From CAVTND01 sp963735955 (GTDB lineage Bacteria > Pseudomonadota > Gammaproteobacteria > Burkholderiales > Burkholderiaceae_F), in contig CAVTND010000009.1 of assembly GCA_963735955.1 (NCBI GenBank), positions 215,822 through 279,821 on the forward strand: a stretch of DNA of 64,000 bases, read 5' to 3'. The notes beneath the pieces were generated by a model. That model was not told the origin of the DNA. It worked only from the letters and a program-made list of their open reading frames with translations, and did no database searches. Position numbers and translations under genes: made by a program. Of this stretch, positions 38,388 through 48,516 are shown piece by piece (within the stretch, counting starts at the first letter, position 1; each line of letters starts with the position of its first letter).

Positions 38388-38627
38388 ACAATATCCTCAT
38401 CGATCAAAGTTTTGTAAAGCGTAACGCAATGCCGCAGCAGGGGCAAGCCGCCGGACATGCACCGGCCTCGAAGGACGGCAACTGGAACTCCGATCAGGAC
38501 TCCTATTGGACGCGCCGGATCGCCGGCGGGCCCCAGCGCCTGTCGAGCGCCTTGGCGCGGGGAGCGCACGGGCGCATTGTTCAAGCGGCTCGCCGCTGCT
38601 GGGGGACAGCAGCCAGTTCGCTGGGTG

Positions 38628-38702
38628 ATGGACAAATGGGCTTACGAACGCGGTGTCGAGTTTGACTTCAGCCGACCGCGCAGGCCCACAGTCGAGAGTT
38701 AC
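38628..38702 (+). pseudogene. Relic of an IS3-family transposase (OrfB C-terminal fragment)
   Basis: The 25 codons from ATG 38628 read MDKWAYERGVEFDFSRPRRP, matching the WAY..GV.LDFSRPGKPTDNA segment just before the last catalytic Glu of IS3-group integrases. Identity stops abruptly near 38697, where the convergent SDR gene ends. The remaining 240 bp back to vapB (38388-38627) contains no recognisable gene. No terminal repeats were found, so only a scar is left. Confidence 0.6.
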
Positions 38703-39475
38703 CCAACCTGGCCCGCATCCGTGAAGCGCGCCTGCAGGGCCTCCAGCTGGCGCAACCACTTGTCGTGGTCGGCCGCCTTCTTTGCAAAGTAGTCCGCAAC
38801 CTTCGGATGCGGAAAGATCAGGAACCGCTCCGCGCGCATGCCCGCAATCGCTGCGTCGGCAACCTCGTCCGCCGATAGCACGCCGTCGAGCCCGGCACTC
38901 GCGCCGTCCGTGGCGAGGGCCTCGAGCAGCGGCGTGCCAACGGCCATCGGACAAAGTGCCGAAACGCGAATGCCGAAACGGCGATACGAGAACGCGAGGA
39001 ATTCGGCGAGGCCCAGCGCGGCATGCTTGGTTACCGTGTACACCGCCGACTCCGGCGCCGCGAGGAGGCTCGCCGCGGAAAGCGTTTGCAGCAGATAGCC
39101 TTCGCCACGCGCGATCATGCCGGGCAGCACGGCCTTGGCCGCGTACGCGTGTGCCATGACATTGATGCCGAAATCGCGCTGCCACTGCGCGAGGTCGAGT
39201 TGACGCAGGTCCCAGCCGGGCGTCAGCACGCCGGCGTTGGAACAGAAAATGTCGATGCGGCCATGATCGCCCTCGACCCGCGCTACCAGTGCGGAAACGT
39301 CGTCTTCGCTGGCGACATTGCAGCGGTGAGCGATCGTTCCCGTTGACGCGTTTTCGATCGCAAGGTCGGCAACCAACACGACGCGCGCGCCCTCGGCCAG
39401 AAATCGGCGCGCCAGTGCGGCGCCGATGCCGCTGCAGCCACCGGTGACAACCACTACCTTGCCTTGGATTTCCAT
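38699..39475 (-). CDS. Short-chain dehydrogenase/reductase
   Basis: 258 residues from ATG 39475. Cofactor motif VVVVTGGCSGIGAALARRFL, structural SNAG (IFCSNAGVLTPGW), catalytic Ser in TLSAASLLAAPE, and Tyr-x-x-x-Lys in SAVYTVTKHAALGLAEF; the C-terminal part (AMRAERFLIFPHPKVADYFA-like) is typical of SDRs acting on hydrophobic substrates. It lies downstream of haloalkane dehalogenase copy 2 on the same strand, so it may oxidise the alcohol released by dehalogenation. Confidence 0.88.
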   Translation of the reverse strand: MEIQGKVVVVTGGCSGIGAALARRFLAEGARVVLVADLAIENASTGTIAHRCNVASEDDVSALVARVEGDHGRIDIFCSNAGVLTPGWDLRQLDLAQWQRDFGINVMAHAYAAKAVLPGMIARGEGYLLQTLSAASLLAAPESAVYTVTKHAALGLAEFLAFSYRRFGIRVSALCPMAVGTPLLEALATDGASAGLDGVLSADEVADAAIAGMRAERFLIFPHPKVADYFAKKAADHDKWLRQLEALQARFTDAGQVG

Positions 39476-39585
39476 CACATTCCTCGCCGTTGCGCGCTCA
39501 GGATTCGCCGCGCGCTGTAGCGCGAGCATTGGGCGCCGAGCAGCAGTGGAACGTTTTGCATGGTGCTCGTGTTTCGAGACGCCGC

Positions 39586-40489
39586 TCAGGCGGCACGCGC
39601 CGCCTGAGCACCACAGGCGGTGATGACGAGGCGCGCGAAGGTCTGCGGATCGTCCTCCTGCATGAAGTGCCCGCCGGACAGCGTCGTGTGCGGCTGGCCG
39701 CGCGTGCCGGGTACGCGTTCGAGGAAAGCGCGGCCCATTCCGCGCGTGATCGGGTCGCCGTCGCTGTAGCAGCAGATGAAGGGCTTGTCCCAGCCTTCGT
39801 ACACTTTCCAGGCCTTGCGGTTGGCCTCGGTAGCAGGGTTGTCGGGTGTGACCGGCACCAGCGACGGATAGACCCGCGCCGCTGCGGTGTACTCGGCCGA
39901 CGGAAACGGCGCGTCGTAGGCCGCAATCTCGGCGGCGCTCAGCTGGCGCTTGGTGCCACCCTGGACGATGCGGCCGATCGGAAACCACGGGCTGTAGGTC
40001 GCGAACGCGCGCCAGATGCGGAAGGCCCTGGACATGCCGTCGCCGGTGGGCAGGCCGCCGTTGCCGAGCAGGATGCGCGCGAAACGCTGCGGGCTTTCGG
40101 CCGCCAGCCGCAGGCCGATCAGCGAGCCCCAGTCCTGGCACACCAAGCGTGATGCCGTTGAGGTCTAGCGCCTCCATCCAGTGCCGGACCCACGCAACCT
40201 GGCCTGCATAGCTGTAATCACTGCGCTCGGATGGTTTGTCGGATTTGCCGAAGCCGATCAGATCGGGCGCGACCACGCGCAGTCCCGCTGCCGCCACTGG
40301 TGGAATCATGTGGCGATACAGATACGACCACGCCGGCTCGCCATGCAGCATCAGCACCGGCGCGGCATTGCGCGGGCCCTCGTCTACATAGTGCATGCGC
40401 AGCTGCGGCGTGACCTGGTGATAGTGCGGCGCGAACGGATAGTCGGGCAGGTTTGCGAAATGCGATTCTGGAGTGCGCAGGACGTTCAT
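39586..40489 (-). CDS. Haloalkane dehalogenase, copy 2 (one frameshift)
   Basis: Close paralogue of the gene at 30928, roughly two-thirds identical by eye over the whole length. ATG 40489 (MNVLRTPESHFANLPDYPFA). HGEPAWSYLYRHM, nucleophile segment VCQDWGSLIGLRL, acid segment CYSDGDPITRG and base SGGHFMQEDDP are all present. One extra base at about 40145-40148, just before VCQDWGS, shifts the frame; without it the protein is about 300 residues. The two copies are in opposite orientation 8.7 kb apart, pointing to an old duplication rather than a recent repeat. Confidence 0.82.
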
Positions 40490-40795
40490 CGACGACTCGC
40501 ATTCAAGGACAAGACACAGATTATGGATGCGCGGACGTCGCTTGCATCCCGCCGCGCCGCGAGGAGCGAAATGATCTCACCTGGCGCGGCAATGCACAGG
40601 ACTGAAAGCCTCGAGGGATGAGCATTTGGAATCCACGGATCGTAGTCTGCGTGCGTGCACGGATGGCCATCGCGACGGCACATGGAGATGATGAGTCCGG
40701 TTCGTTTGCGGATCAGGGGCGACCGTGCCGTCAGACCGGCGGTTGCGCGTACGCTCTGGCGACTCCCGAGGCGCGTTCGCGCAGAAAGGCAGGCG
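40490..40795. other. Intergenic region between divergent dehalogenase and WS/DGAT genes
   Basis: 306 bp with short overlapping shadow frames only. It must contain promoters for both directions. No repeat or hairpin stands out. Confidence 0.4.
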
Positions 40796-42249
40796 ATGCC
40801 GAGACTGTCCGCTGTCGACCTTGCAATGTTCGTGCTCGAGACCGACGAGCGGCCCTTCAATGTCGGACCCCTGGTGGTGCTGAAGCCGCCGGCCGGGTTT
40901 CGCGGCAACTTTGCCGACAAGCTCTTCGAACGGATGCTGAAGCGGCCGCTGGGCGCGCCCTTTCACTACCGTCTGAACGCACCGCCGATCGGCATTCCCG
41001 CGCTCGAAGTCGACCCGAACGCGGATCTGAACCAGCCACGTCCATCGGATGACCTTGAAAGGGTCGGGCTCAAAGAAGGCGGGTTCGATGGAGCACCTGT
41101 GCGCGACAGTGTGCAAGCTGCACGAAACGAGACTCGATCGTTCGCGCATGCTGTGGGAGTTTTACATCATCGATGGCCTCGCGGATGGCCAGGTTGCGCT
41201 CTACGGCAAGGTCCACCACGGCATCATCGACGGCCGCACCTTTGTGAAAGTGATGTCCAACTGGCTGTCGGAGTCGCCGACCGATCGCACCGTGCGCGCG
41301 ATGTGGGAAGAAGTTCCGAGAACACAGAGCGCGGGCCGCGGCCGCGTGGAGTTCACCGAGCAGATCGGTCGGGCGCTGAAGGGTGCTGCTGGAACGGCCG
41401 CATCGATGCTCGGAGTGGGCCGCATGCTCGGTGAACAAACCCTGAAGACCCTGGGCCTCGGCGGCGGTACTTCATTGCCGTTTCTCGAGGTGACGGGCGC
41501 TTTTCATGGCCGCCCCTCGGCGCAACGCACTCTGGCGTTTTGCAGTCTTCCCCTGCCCGAGTTGAAAGCGGTGGGCAAGGCAAACGACGCGACCGTGAAC
41601 GACATGCTGCTGACCGTGCTCGACATGGCCATGACGAGGCAGCTGCGCGAGCGCGGCCAAGTGCCAGACAAGGCGCTCGTAGCAGACATGCCCCTTGCGC
41701 TCGAGGGCGCGGGCGGTGGCAACCAGATCACGATCCTGCAACTTTCTCTCGGCGACCCGGGCCTGCAACCGGCCGACCGGCTGGCTGCGATCAAGAAGTC
41801 GGCGACCGCGCTCAAGGGACTGTTGAAACGCGAATCGGCCGAGTCCGTGATGCTCTACACGACCTTGGTGCATGCGATACCGGCATTGGCGGATCGCCTC
41901 GGGCTCAAGCCGGGCCTCAAACTCAGCAACCTCGTCATGTCGAATCCATACGGCCTGCCACAGCAGCGTTACCTGATGGGCGCGCCGGTCGAGATTGCAC
42001 TGCCGGTGTCGGCCGTGGCGCCGGGACTGATGCTCAACGTGACCGCGGTGACCCAGGGCGAACTGCTGCAGATCGCCTTCCTGGCAATGCCGGACGCGGT
42101 GCCGCAGGTGGAAAAGTTGGCTGCATACACCGTCGATGCATTTGCCGAATTGAAGCACGCGCTCGCACCGAAAGCAGTGAGCAGATCGGGTGACACCGGC
42201 CGCAAGAGAGAGTACGTCAAGCCGATCCGCGAACACCACAAGGAGCTAA
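40796..42249 (+). CDS. Wax ester synthase/diacylglycerol acyltransferase (WS/DGAT), frameshifted
   Basis: Transfers acyl groups from acyl-CoA to long-chain alcohols or diacylglycerol for storage lipid. ATG 40796 with AAGGCAGG upstream (MPRLSAVDLAMFVLETDERP). The catalytic motif HHxxxDG appears as KVHHGIIDGRTFV; NDMLLTVLDMAMTRQLRERG and SNPYGLPQQRYLMGAP (the second conserved block) follow. One extra C at about 41035 (after DADLNQ-like NADLNQ) shifts the frame. The 3' frame then runs 340 bases into the next gene, so a further indel near 42180-42245 is likely; the out-of-frame TAA at 42247-42249 is given as the probable end. Confidence 0.82.
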
Positions 42250-42252
42250 GGC

Positions 42253-43854
42253 ATGGCACAGGCGACGTTCGACTACGACTGGATCGTCATCGGCTCCGGC
42301 TTCGGCGGCAGCGTGTCGGCGCTGCGCCTGTCCGAGAAGGGCTACAAGGTGGGAGTCCTGGAGTGCGGCCGGCGATTCCGCGACGAGGACTACGCAAAGT
42401 CGACCTGGAACCTGCGCCGCTTTCTGTGGGCGCCGGCGCTCGGGCTGCGGGGCATCCTTCGCATGACCCCGTTCAAGGACGTGTTCATCGTCAGCGGCGC
42501 GGCGGTGGGCGGTGGCAGTACCGTTTATGCGAACACCCTGTATCGGGCGGCACCGGAGTTCTTCGCAAATCCGCAATGGGCCGCCCTTGAAGACTGGGCC
42601 TCGGTGCTCAAGCCGCATTACGACACGGCCACGCGCATGCTCGGCGTGCGGCAGGTGCCGTTCGACAGCGACAATCAGAAGCTGCTGAAGGAAGTCGGCA
42701 AGGCCTTCGGTGTCGAAAACACGTTCACGCGCACGCCGTGCGGAGTGTTTTTCGGCGAGCCCGACAAGACGGTGGCGGATCCCTACTTCGGTGGCGAGGG
42801 TCCGGCCCGGACCGGCTGCACGCGCTGCGGCGCCTGCATGGTCGGCTGCCGGGTCGGCGCCAAGAACACACTGCTGAAGAACTATCTCTGGTTCGCGGAA
42901 AAGCGTGGCGCGCAGATCCTGCCCGAGCACCAGGTGACCGACCTGCGTCCGCTCGGAGCAGCGGATGGCAGCGACGGCTACGAAATCACGACCGAACGCC
43001 CCGGCGCGTGGCTGTTCAAGCGGCGCCGCTCATTCAGGGCGCGCGGCGTCGTGCTCGCCGCCGGTGCACTCGGCACCAATGAATTGCTGGCGCAGTGCAA
43101 GCATCGTGGCTCGCTGCCGGCGATAAGTGCACGGCTCGGCAGCCTGGTGCGTACGAACAGCGAGTCGATCCTCGCGGTGACGCTGCCGAGGGGCAGCAAG
43201 CTTCAGCCGTCGAACGACGTGGCGATCAGCTCGAGCATCCACGTGAGTCATGACACCCATATCGAGTTCGTCACTTACGGGCCCAAGGGCGATTTCATGT
43301 CGCTGCTGTTCACGTTGATCGTCGGCGACGGTACGCGCATCACGCGCCCGCTCAAGCTGCTGGCCAATATCGTGCGCCACCCGCTGAAGTTCGCCAGCAC
43401 CCTGCTGCCATTTGGCTGGGGCCGACGCGCCGTGGTGTTCCTCGTGATGCAGAGCCTGGACAACGCAATCGCGTTTCGGGCCCGGCGGCGCTGGTTCGGT
43501 GGAGGCGTTGCGCTGACAACCGAGCAGGATCCGGAGAAACCGAACCCCACCTACATCGATGGCGGCAACAAGGCCGCTGAGTGGCTCGCTCAACACACCG
43601 GCGGCGTGGCGCAGAGCATGGCGCTGGAAGCGCTCGCCAATATCCCGACCACGGCACACATCCTCGGTGGCGCCGTTATCGGCAGGGATGCAGACTCCGG
43701 TGTGATTGACCGGACCAGCCGTGTGTTCGGGTATCGAAATCTGCTGGTCTGCGACGGCGCGGCGATGCCGGCCAATCCCGGGGTCAACCCGTCGCTGACC
43801 ATTACCGCCCTGGCCGAGCACGCGATGACCCATGTGCCGTCGGCAAGCGCATAG
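42253..43854 (+). CDS. GMC-type FAD oxidoreductase (cholesterol-oxidase-like)
   Basis: 533 residues; AAGGAG at 42240-42245 precedes ATG 42253. FAD motif DWIVIGSGFGGSVSALRLSE, then VSGAAVGGGSTVYANTLY typical of the GMC fold and C-terminal NPGVNPSLTITALAEHAM with the active-site region. The chain resembles mycobacterial ChoD-type proteins rather than choline dehydrogenase. It contains a four-Cys insert (TGCTRCGACMVGCRVGAKNT) that looks like a metal or Fe-S site. No signal peptide. Pairing with WS/DGAT and a DUF1302 outer-membrane protein suggests oxidation of a lipid or sterol alcohol. Confidence 0.85.
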   Translation: MAQATFDYDWIVIGSGFGGSVSALRLSEKGYKVGVLECGRRFRDEDYAKSTWNLRRFLWAPALGLRGILRMTPFKDVFIVSGAAVGGGSTVYANTLYRAAPEFFANPQWAALEDWASVLKPHYDTATRMLGVRQVPFDSDNQKLLKEVGKAFGVENTFTRTPCGVFFGEPDKTVADPYFGGEGPARTGCTRCGACMVGCRVGAKNTLLKNYLWFAEKRGAQILPEHQVTDLRPLGAADGSDGYEITTERPGAWLFKRRRSFRARGVVLAAGALGTNELLAQCKHRGSLPAISARLGSLVRTNSESILAVTLPRGSKLQPSNDVAISSSIHVSHDTHIEFVTYGPKGDFMSLLFTLIVGDGTRITRPLKLLANIVRHPLKFASTLLPFGWGRRAVVFLVMQSLDNAIAFRARRRWFGGGVALTTEQDPEKPNPTYIDGGNKAAEWLAQHTGGVAQSMALEALANIPTTAHILGGAVIGRDADSGVIDRTSRVFGYRNLLVCDGAAMPANPGVNPSLTITALAEHAMTHVPSASA

Positions 43855-43962
43855 GCGTGAGAGCACAACAGCAGACGCGCGAGCAGTCACGGACCCGATC
43901 ATCGTCATGCAGAGCGTGTTCGAACGCCGCTCAGCTAGGCGACGAAGCTTGCAGGAACGCCA

Positions 43963-45810
43963 ATGTCCATGGAATTCCGGCGTGGTGGCGAGCTCCTGCT
44001 GCTGATTGCGGCACTAGTCTCGCCGCCAGCGGAGGCCTTCGACTTCACGCTCGGTGAGTCGAACGACATTCAAGGAAAGTGGAACACGACGATCTCGATC
44101 GCTTCGGGCTGGCGCCTCCAGGATCGCAGCCCGGCGCTTTACTCGCCTGCCAACGGCAATCTGCAGGGGCTGCCGACCGGCACGGGCGGCAATGCCGACG
44201 ACGGCAACCTCAACTATTCCAAGGGTGACAACTTCCTGACGGTCGCGGCCCTGGTCAGCACGCTTGAATTGAGTCGAGGTGCCTACGGCGGACTGGTGAC
44301 GATCAGCGCCTGGTACGACTACACGCTGAACAGGCGAGGCGTTCCGCACGGAAACGAAGCGAACAATTATGTCGCGGGGCAGCCGCTGGGCGACCAGGGC
44401 TTTCCAACCCTGGCCAGGTTCGACGGGGTTACGGCGCTCGACCTGTATGCGTACGGCAGCTGGGACCTCGGCGACAGCAAGCTATCGGCGCGACTCGGTC
44501 GGCAAGTGGTCAAGTGGGGCAAGAGTCTGGTGCTGCAAGGCGTCGACCAGATCAACCCGATCGAGATCAATACGCTGCGCCGACCGGGCACGCGACTCGA
44601 AGAAGCGCTGATTCCCGTTGGCATGCTGTACGGCGACCTGACGCTCGCTGCCGGCACACGATTCGAGGCGTTCTATCAGTTCGAATGGCAGGCCACGGTG
44701 CTCGAGCCCTGCGGAACCTATTTTTCGTCGATCGATGCGCTGGTCAGCCCGAAGACGCCCGGCAGTGGCTGTCCTGCCGCCGTCGTGAATGCACCCGATC
44801 CAGTCGGGTATCCGGCGCGACAGTTCGTTCCCTTGGCACCAACGACCCAGCCGAAGGACACCGGCCAATACGGCGTCTCGGTACGTCAGAAGGTCGAATC
44901 GCTGAACACCGAGTTGGCGTTGTATGCGATGAACATCCATTCGCGAGTTCCGGTGCTCAACGGCATCCGCGGGGTCGTACCGTTCCAGGCCCAGGCCGAC
45001 GCGACCGGGCAAGTCAATCCCAAGGGAGTCTGGGCCTACCCGGAAGATGTCCACGTCTATGGTGTCAGTGCGGCGTCGCAAGTGGCCGGCTGGTCGCTGG
45101 GCGCCGAGCTGAGCTACACGCCGAACCTGCCGGTGCAGATTTCCGTTGGCGATGCGATCTCAGGCCTGCTCTATCCAACGCTCGGCGTGCCGTCTGCATA
45201 CTGGGGGCCGCTCGGCCCACGCGTGCTCGCCACGCCGGTCGGCGGCGAATTTCTCGCCTATGACCGTGCCAGCAAGACGATGCTGATCCTCAATGCCGTC
45301 AAGCCGTTCCAGAACGTGCTCGGCGCGCAGAGCGCACTGCTGGCCGCCGAAGTCGGCCTGTCGTGGGCGGCGGGACTGGATGAGAATCTTCGCTACGGCC
45401 GCGGCTATGTGTTCGGCATCGCGCGCAGCCCAAGCTACGGACCGTACAACGAAGTGGTCGCCGGCGGCTGTCCCTTGCTGAATACGCCCAACCAGGCGGG
45501 TTGTGCGCCGGAGGGATTCTTTTCGCGCTTCGCCTGGGGCTACCGGCTTCGCGCGCAGCTCAACTACGCGAACGTCGCCGGCAGCGGTGTCACGATCTCA
45601 CCCAACCTTTTCTGGCTGCAGGACGTGCATGGCTATTCGGTCGACAACCAGATGATCCAGGACCGCAAGACGCTCGCTCTGGGCGTGAACTTTGCGTTCC
45701 CGAAGAATTTCAACCTGGGCCTGCTGTACACGTGGTACGCGGACGATGCTCCCTGGAACCCGACGCGCGATCGTGATTTCATCGGCGGCAAGCTCAGCTA
45801 CTCGTTCTGA
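43963..45810 (+). CDS. DUF1302 family outer-membrane protein
   Basis: 615 residues from ATG 43963. Signal peptide (GELLLLIAALVSPPAEAF), then the DUF1302 opening FDFTLGESNDIQGKWNTTIS and the conserved LSARLGRQVVKWGKSLVLQG, followed by long antiparallel strands and a terminal aromatic (GGKLSYSF). DUF1302 proteins are large outer-membrane barrels, usually co-inherited with DUF1329 and associated with import of lipids, terpenes or steroids. The DUF1329 partner is absent from the window. Located between the GMC oxidase and a sensor kinase gene. Confidence 0.88.
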   Translation: MSMEFRRGGELLLLIAALVSPPAEAFDFTLGESNDIQGKWNTTISIASGWRLQDRSPALYSPANGNLQGLPTGTGGNADDGNLNYSKGDNFLTVAALVSTLELSRGAYGGLVTISAWYDYTLNRRGVPHGNEANNYVAGQPLGDQGFPTLARFDGVTALDLYAYGSWDLGDSKLSARLGRQVVKWGKSLVLQGVDQINPIEINTLRRPGTRLEEALIPVGMLYGDLTLAAGTRFEAFYQFEWQATVLEPCGTYFSSIDALVSPKTPGSGCPAAVVNAPDPVGYPARQFVPLAPTTQPKDTGQYGVSVRQKVESLNTELALYAMNIHSRVPVLNGIRGVVPFQAQADATGQVNPKGVWAYPEDVHVYGVSAASQVAGWSLGAELSYTPNLPVQISVGDAISGLLYPTLGVPSAYWGPLGPRVLATPVGGEFLAYDRASKTMLILNAVKPFQNVLGAQSALLAAEVGLSWAAGLDENLRYGRGYVFGIARSPSYGPYNEVVAGGCPLLNTPNQAGCAPEGFFSRFAWGYRLRAQLNYANVAGSGVTISPNLFWLQDVHGYSVDNQMIQDRKTLALGVNFAFPKNFNLGLLYTWYADDAPWNPTRDRDFIGGKLSYSF

Positions 45811-45951
45811 GGTCGCGTCCAGTTCGGACGAATCAACTCAGGATTGGCGCCACGCTCCTGACCCGCAATCATGTAACCGAGCAAGGATAAACTTGGCGCG
45901 CCTCTCGGCCGATGTTGGCTTCCCAATCAAACGCCTTTGAATCCTTCGTCG

Positions 45952-47816
45952 ATGCCTGCTTCCGCGATCACTGAAGGAGAGCTGCGCCTCTTGTTCGAGG
46001 CGTCGTCTCCGTTCGATCGCGAAGCCGACGACTTCGAGCGACTTCTGGCGGAAATCTCGGCTGGATTCATCAATCTGCCTGCCGATCGGATGGATGAAGC
46101 GATCGACGCCGCGCTGCGCCGCATCGTTGCGGTACTGGATATCGATCGCAGCACATTGACGCCGGGTCTGGCTCGACAGCGATCGCGTCGAGTTCACGCA
46201 TTCCGTGGCGCGCGATGGAGTCAGCGCACTTCCGACCGGGTCTGCAGATAGGCAAGAGCGTTCCGTGGGCCTTCGCCAACAGCCTGGCCGGTCGGCCGGT
46301 CGTGTTCGCCTGCCTCGATGATCTGCCGCCCGAGGCGAGCATCGACCGCGCCTTCTACCAACGCATCGGGCTCAAATCGCTCGTGAGTGTGCCTTTGCTG
46401 GTGGGGGGCGAGTTGCAGGGCGCACTGAGCTTCGGCTGCGTTCGCCGCGAACGAGGCTGGTCTGACGAACTGGTCGGCCGGCTGCAGCTTCTGGCGCAGA
46501 TCTTTTCCAATGCATTGGCCCACAAGCGTGCGCAGGAGGAACTGGATCAGGCGCTGGGCTTTGAGCGCCTGGCCGCCGACACGCTTGCAGCCCTGCTGCT
46601 CGCTGCGCCAGAGGACCAGGACGTCGCCATGGAGCGCGGATTGCGCGATATCGCACAGAACCTTGGAGGAGATCGAGCGACGTTGTGGGAACGGCTGCCT
46701 AGCGGCTCTGGATTCCGCAAGGCCTACCGGTGGCTCGGCGAGGGCATCGCGGACCCTCCCGATCGCGTCTCGGTCATCGAACTGCCGTGGATCGGCGTAC
46801 AGCTGAACAGCGGCACCGTTCTTCGTCTTTCTCGCCTGTCGGATTTGCCGTCCGAAGCCGAGCCGGACAAGTTGGCGCTGCGGGAACTCGGCATCAGATC
46901 CTTGTTGATGGCCCCGCTTTCGGCGTCCGGCGAGATTGTCGGCGCGCTGTCCGTCGCCTCGTTGAGCGTGGAGCGCACCTGGCCCGAGGCGCTGGTTCCG
47001 CGCCTGCGCCTGCTGGCGGAAGGTTTTGCGAGTCTGTACATACGCCGCGCTGCCTCGCGCGCGAAGCAGGCTGCCGAGACCGAGGCGATGCAATGGCGCG
47101 AGCGGCTTGCACACCTGGTGCGGGTCCATACGGTCGGGGAAATGTCGGCCGCGATCGTCCATGAGATCACGCAACCACTGGGAGCGATCGAGAACTATGC
47201 GCTGGCCGCGCGCCGTCGCGCGCAGGAATCCGAACCGGATCTCGCGAAGATCGTCGAGTTGCTCGACAAAACCGTCGGCCAGGCCGCGCGCGCCGGCGGC
47301 GTGGTGACCCGCTTGCGCGGGCTGGTCAAGCGCCACACCCTCGACCTGGCTGAAGTTGACCTCGAGCGCTCGGTCAGAACCTGCATCGAAATGGTGAAAG
47401 CCGACGGTGAACGACGCGGCATAGGCATCGAACTGCGGGTTGCCGAACACTTGCCGCGCATCATCGCCGATGAAATCCATGTGCAACAGGTCGTTCTGAA
47501 CCTGCTGCGCAATTCAATCGAGGCAATCGCACTGACGCCAGGTCCGCGTCAAGGCGAGATCATCGTGAACATCTCCCGCGACCGCCCTGGAGCGGTCACG
47601 GTCGGGGTGGCCGACAACGGGCCGGGCATCGAGCCCGATGATCCGGAGCGCGTGTTCGTACCGTTCTTTTCGACCAAGTCCTCGGGCCTGGGCGTCGGCC
47701 TTGCCATCTGCCGAAAATTGATCGAAGCGCACGGCGGCAAGCTCTGGGCCGCGCGCAATCCCGACGGTGGCGCACTGTTCCAGTTCACGCTTCCGGTACG
47801 TGCAGTCGGATCCTGA
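45952..47816 (+). CDS. Sensor histidine kinase with two GAF domains, two frameshifts
   Basis: Cytoplasmic or membrane-peripheral sensor of the FixL/StyS type. ATG 45952 (MPASAITEGELRLLFEASSP). The first GAF domain is interrupted: an extra C near 46162 (after DIDRSTLT) and an extra G near 46239 (after VSALPT) place the stretch RVWLDSDRVEFTHSVARDG in a third frame. GAF1 then continues through SLVSVPLLVGGELQGALSFG. GAF2 spans about 46580-47030 (SLLMAPLSASGEIVGALSVA). The kinase core has the H-box AAIVHEITQPLGAIENYA, with the phospho-accepting His at 47160-47162, N-box NLLRNSIEAIA, and G-boxes VADNGPGIEPDD and SSGLGVGLAICRKLIEAHGG. No membrane segment is seen, so it senses a cytoplasmic signal. 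The response regulator follows after 4 bp. Confidence 0.88.
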
Positions 47817-47820
47817 ACTC

Positions 47821-48429
47821 ATGATCGGGCCCACCGTCTTCATCGTCGACGACGACGAGGCTTTTCGCGATTCGGTCAAGGAACTGCTCGGTTCGGTCGG
47901 GCTCGCCTGCGAGACCTACCGGTCGGCGCTCGAGTTCATCGATGCCTACGATGCCGCGCGACCCGGCTGCCTTGTGCTCGACGTGCGCATGGCGCACATG
48001 AGCGGCATCGCGCTGCAGGCGAAGCTGAAGGACATGGGAGCGCAGATTCCGGTCGTGTTCATCAGCGGCCACGGCGACATCGCAATGGCGGTTAACACAA
48101 TCAAGAACGGCGCAGTCGACTTCGTGCAGAAGCCGTATCGCGAGCAGGAGTTACTGGACGCCGTGAACGAGGCGCTGCGCCAGGACGCCGCGCGACGCGC
48201 CCCGGTGGCGGAGGCCGGCGCGCTGGCGGCGCGCATCGCAACGCTCACCGCGCGCGAACGCGAGGTCATGGACCTCGCGCTGAAGGGCTATTCGAGCAAG
48301 TTGATCGCAAAGGAACTCGACATCAGCCATCGGACGGTCGAACAGCACCGTAGCCGCCTGCTGGAAAAGCTGGACGTGAGTTCGATCACGGACCTGCTTC
48401 GCCTGACGCACGAACGACGGTCGGGATAA
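47821..48429 (+). CDS. LuxR/FixJ-type response regulator (StyR/TodT-like)
   Basis: 203 residues from ATG 47821. Receiver domain with acidic pair VFIVDDDEAFRDS, phosphoacceptor Asp54 in CLVLDVRMAHMSG, Ser/Thr switch region VVFISGHGD and Lys104 in FVQKPY. Output domain TAREREVMDLALKGYSSKLI, then AKELDISHRTVEQHRSRLLE, is a LuxR-type HTH. It forms an obvious two-component pair with the kinase upstream. By analogy to StyS/StyR-type systems it would activate catabolic genes, plausibly the WS/DGAT-GMC-DUF1302 cluster just before it. Confidence 0.92.
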   Translation: MIGPTVFIVDDDEAFRDSVKELLGSVGLACETYRSALEFIDAYDAARPGCLVLDVRMAHMSGIALQAKLKDMGAQIPVVFISGHGDIAMAVNTIKNGAVDFVQKPYREQELLDAVNEALRQDAARRAPVAEAGALAARIATLTAREREVMDLALKGYSSKLIAKELDISHRTVEQHRSRLLEKLDVSSITDLLRLTHERRSG

Positions 48430-48516
48430 GCAGGACGGTAGCGTCGCGATGATCGCAATGCGATCGGCCTGATGGCTCGGCGCGGGCCGCGAAGAAAAGC
48501 GCAGTCTGCGCAAGTG

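Noticed and set aside
38699..40489. Single 596-codon frame joining a dehalogenase to an SDR
   Set aside because: It is not a natural fusion. The middle translates to nonsense because an indel at about 40146 shifts the dehalogenase, and the frame happens to stay open into the SDR.
41049..42590. Apparent WS/DGAT extension into the GMC gene
   Set aside because: The last 110 codons are an out-of-frame reading of the GMC oxidase; more likely an indel lost the real stop.
46221..47486. 421-codon minus-strand frame
   Set aside because: Antisense to the histidine kinase, whose motifs are unmistakable.
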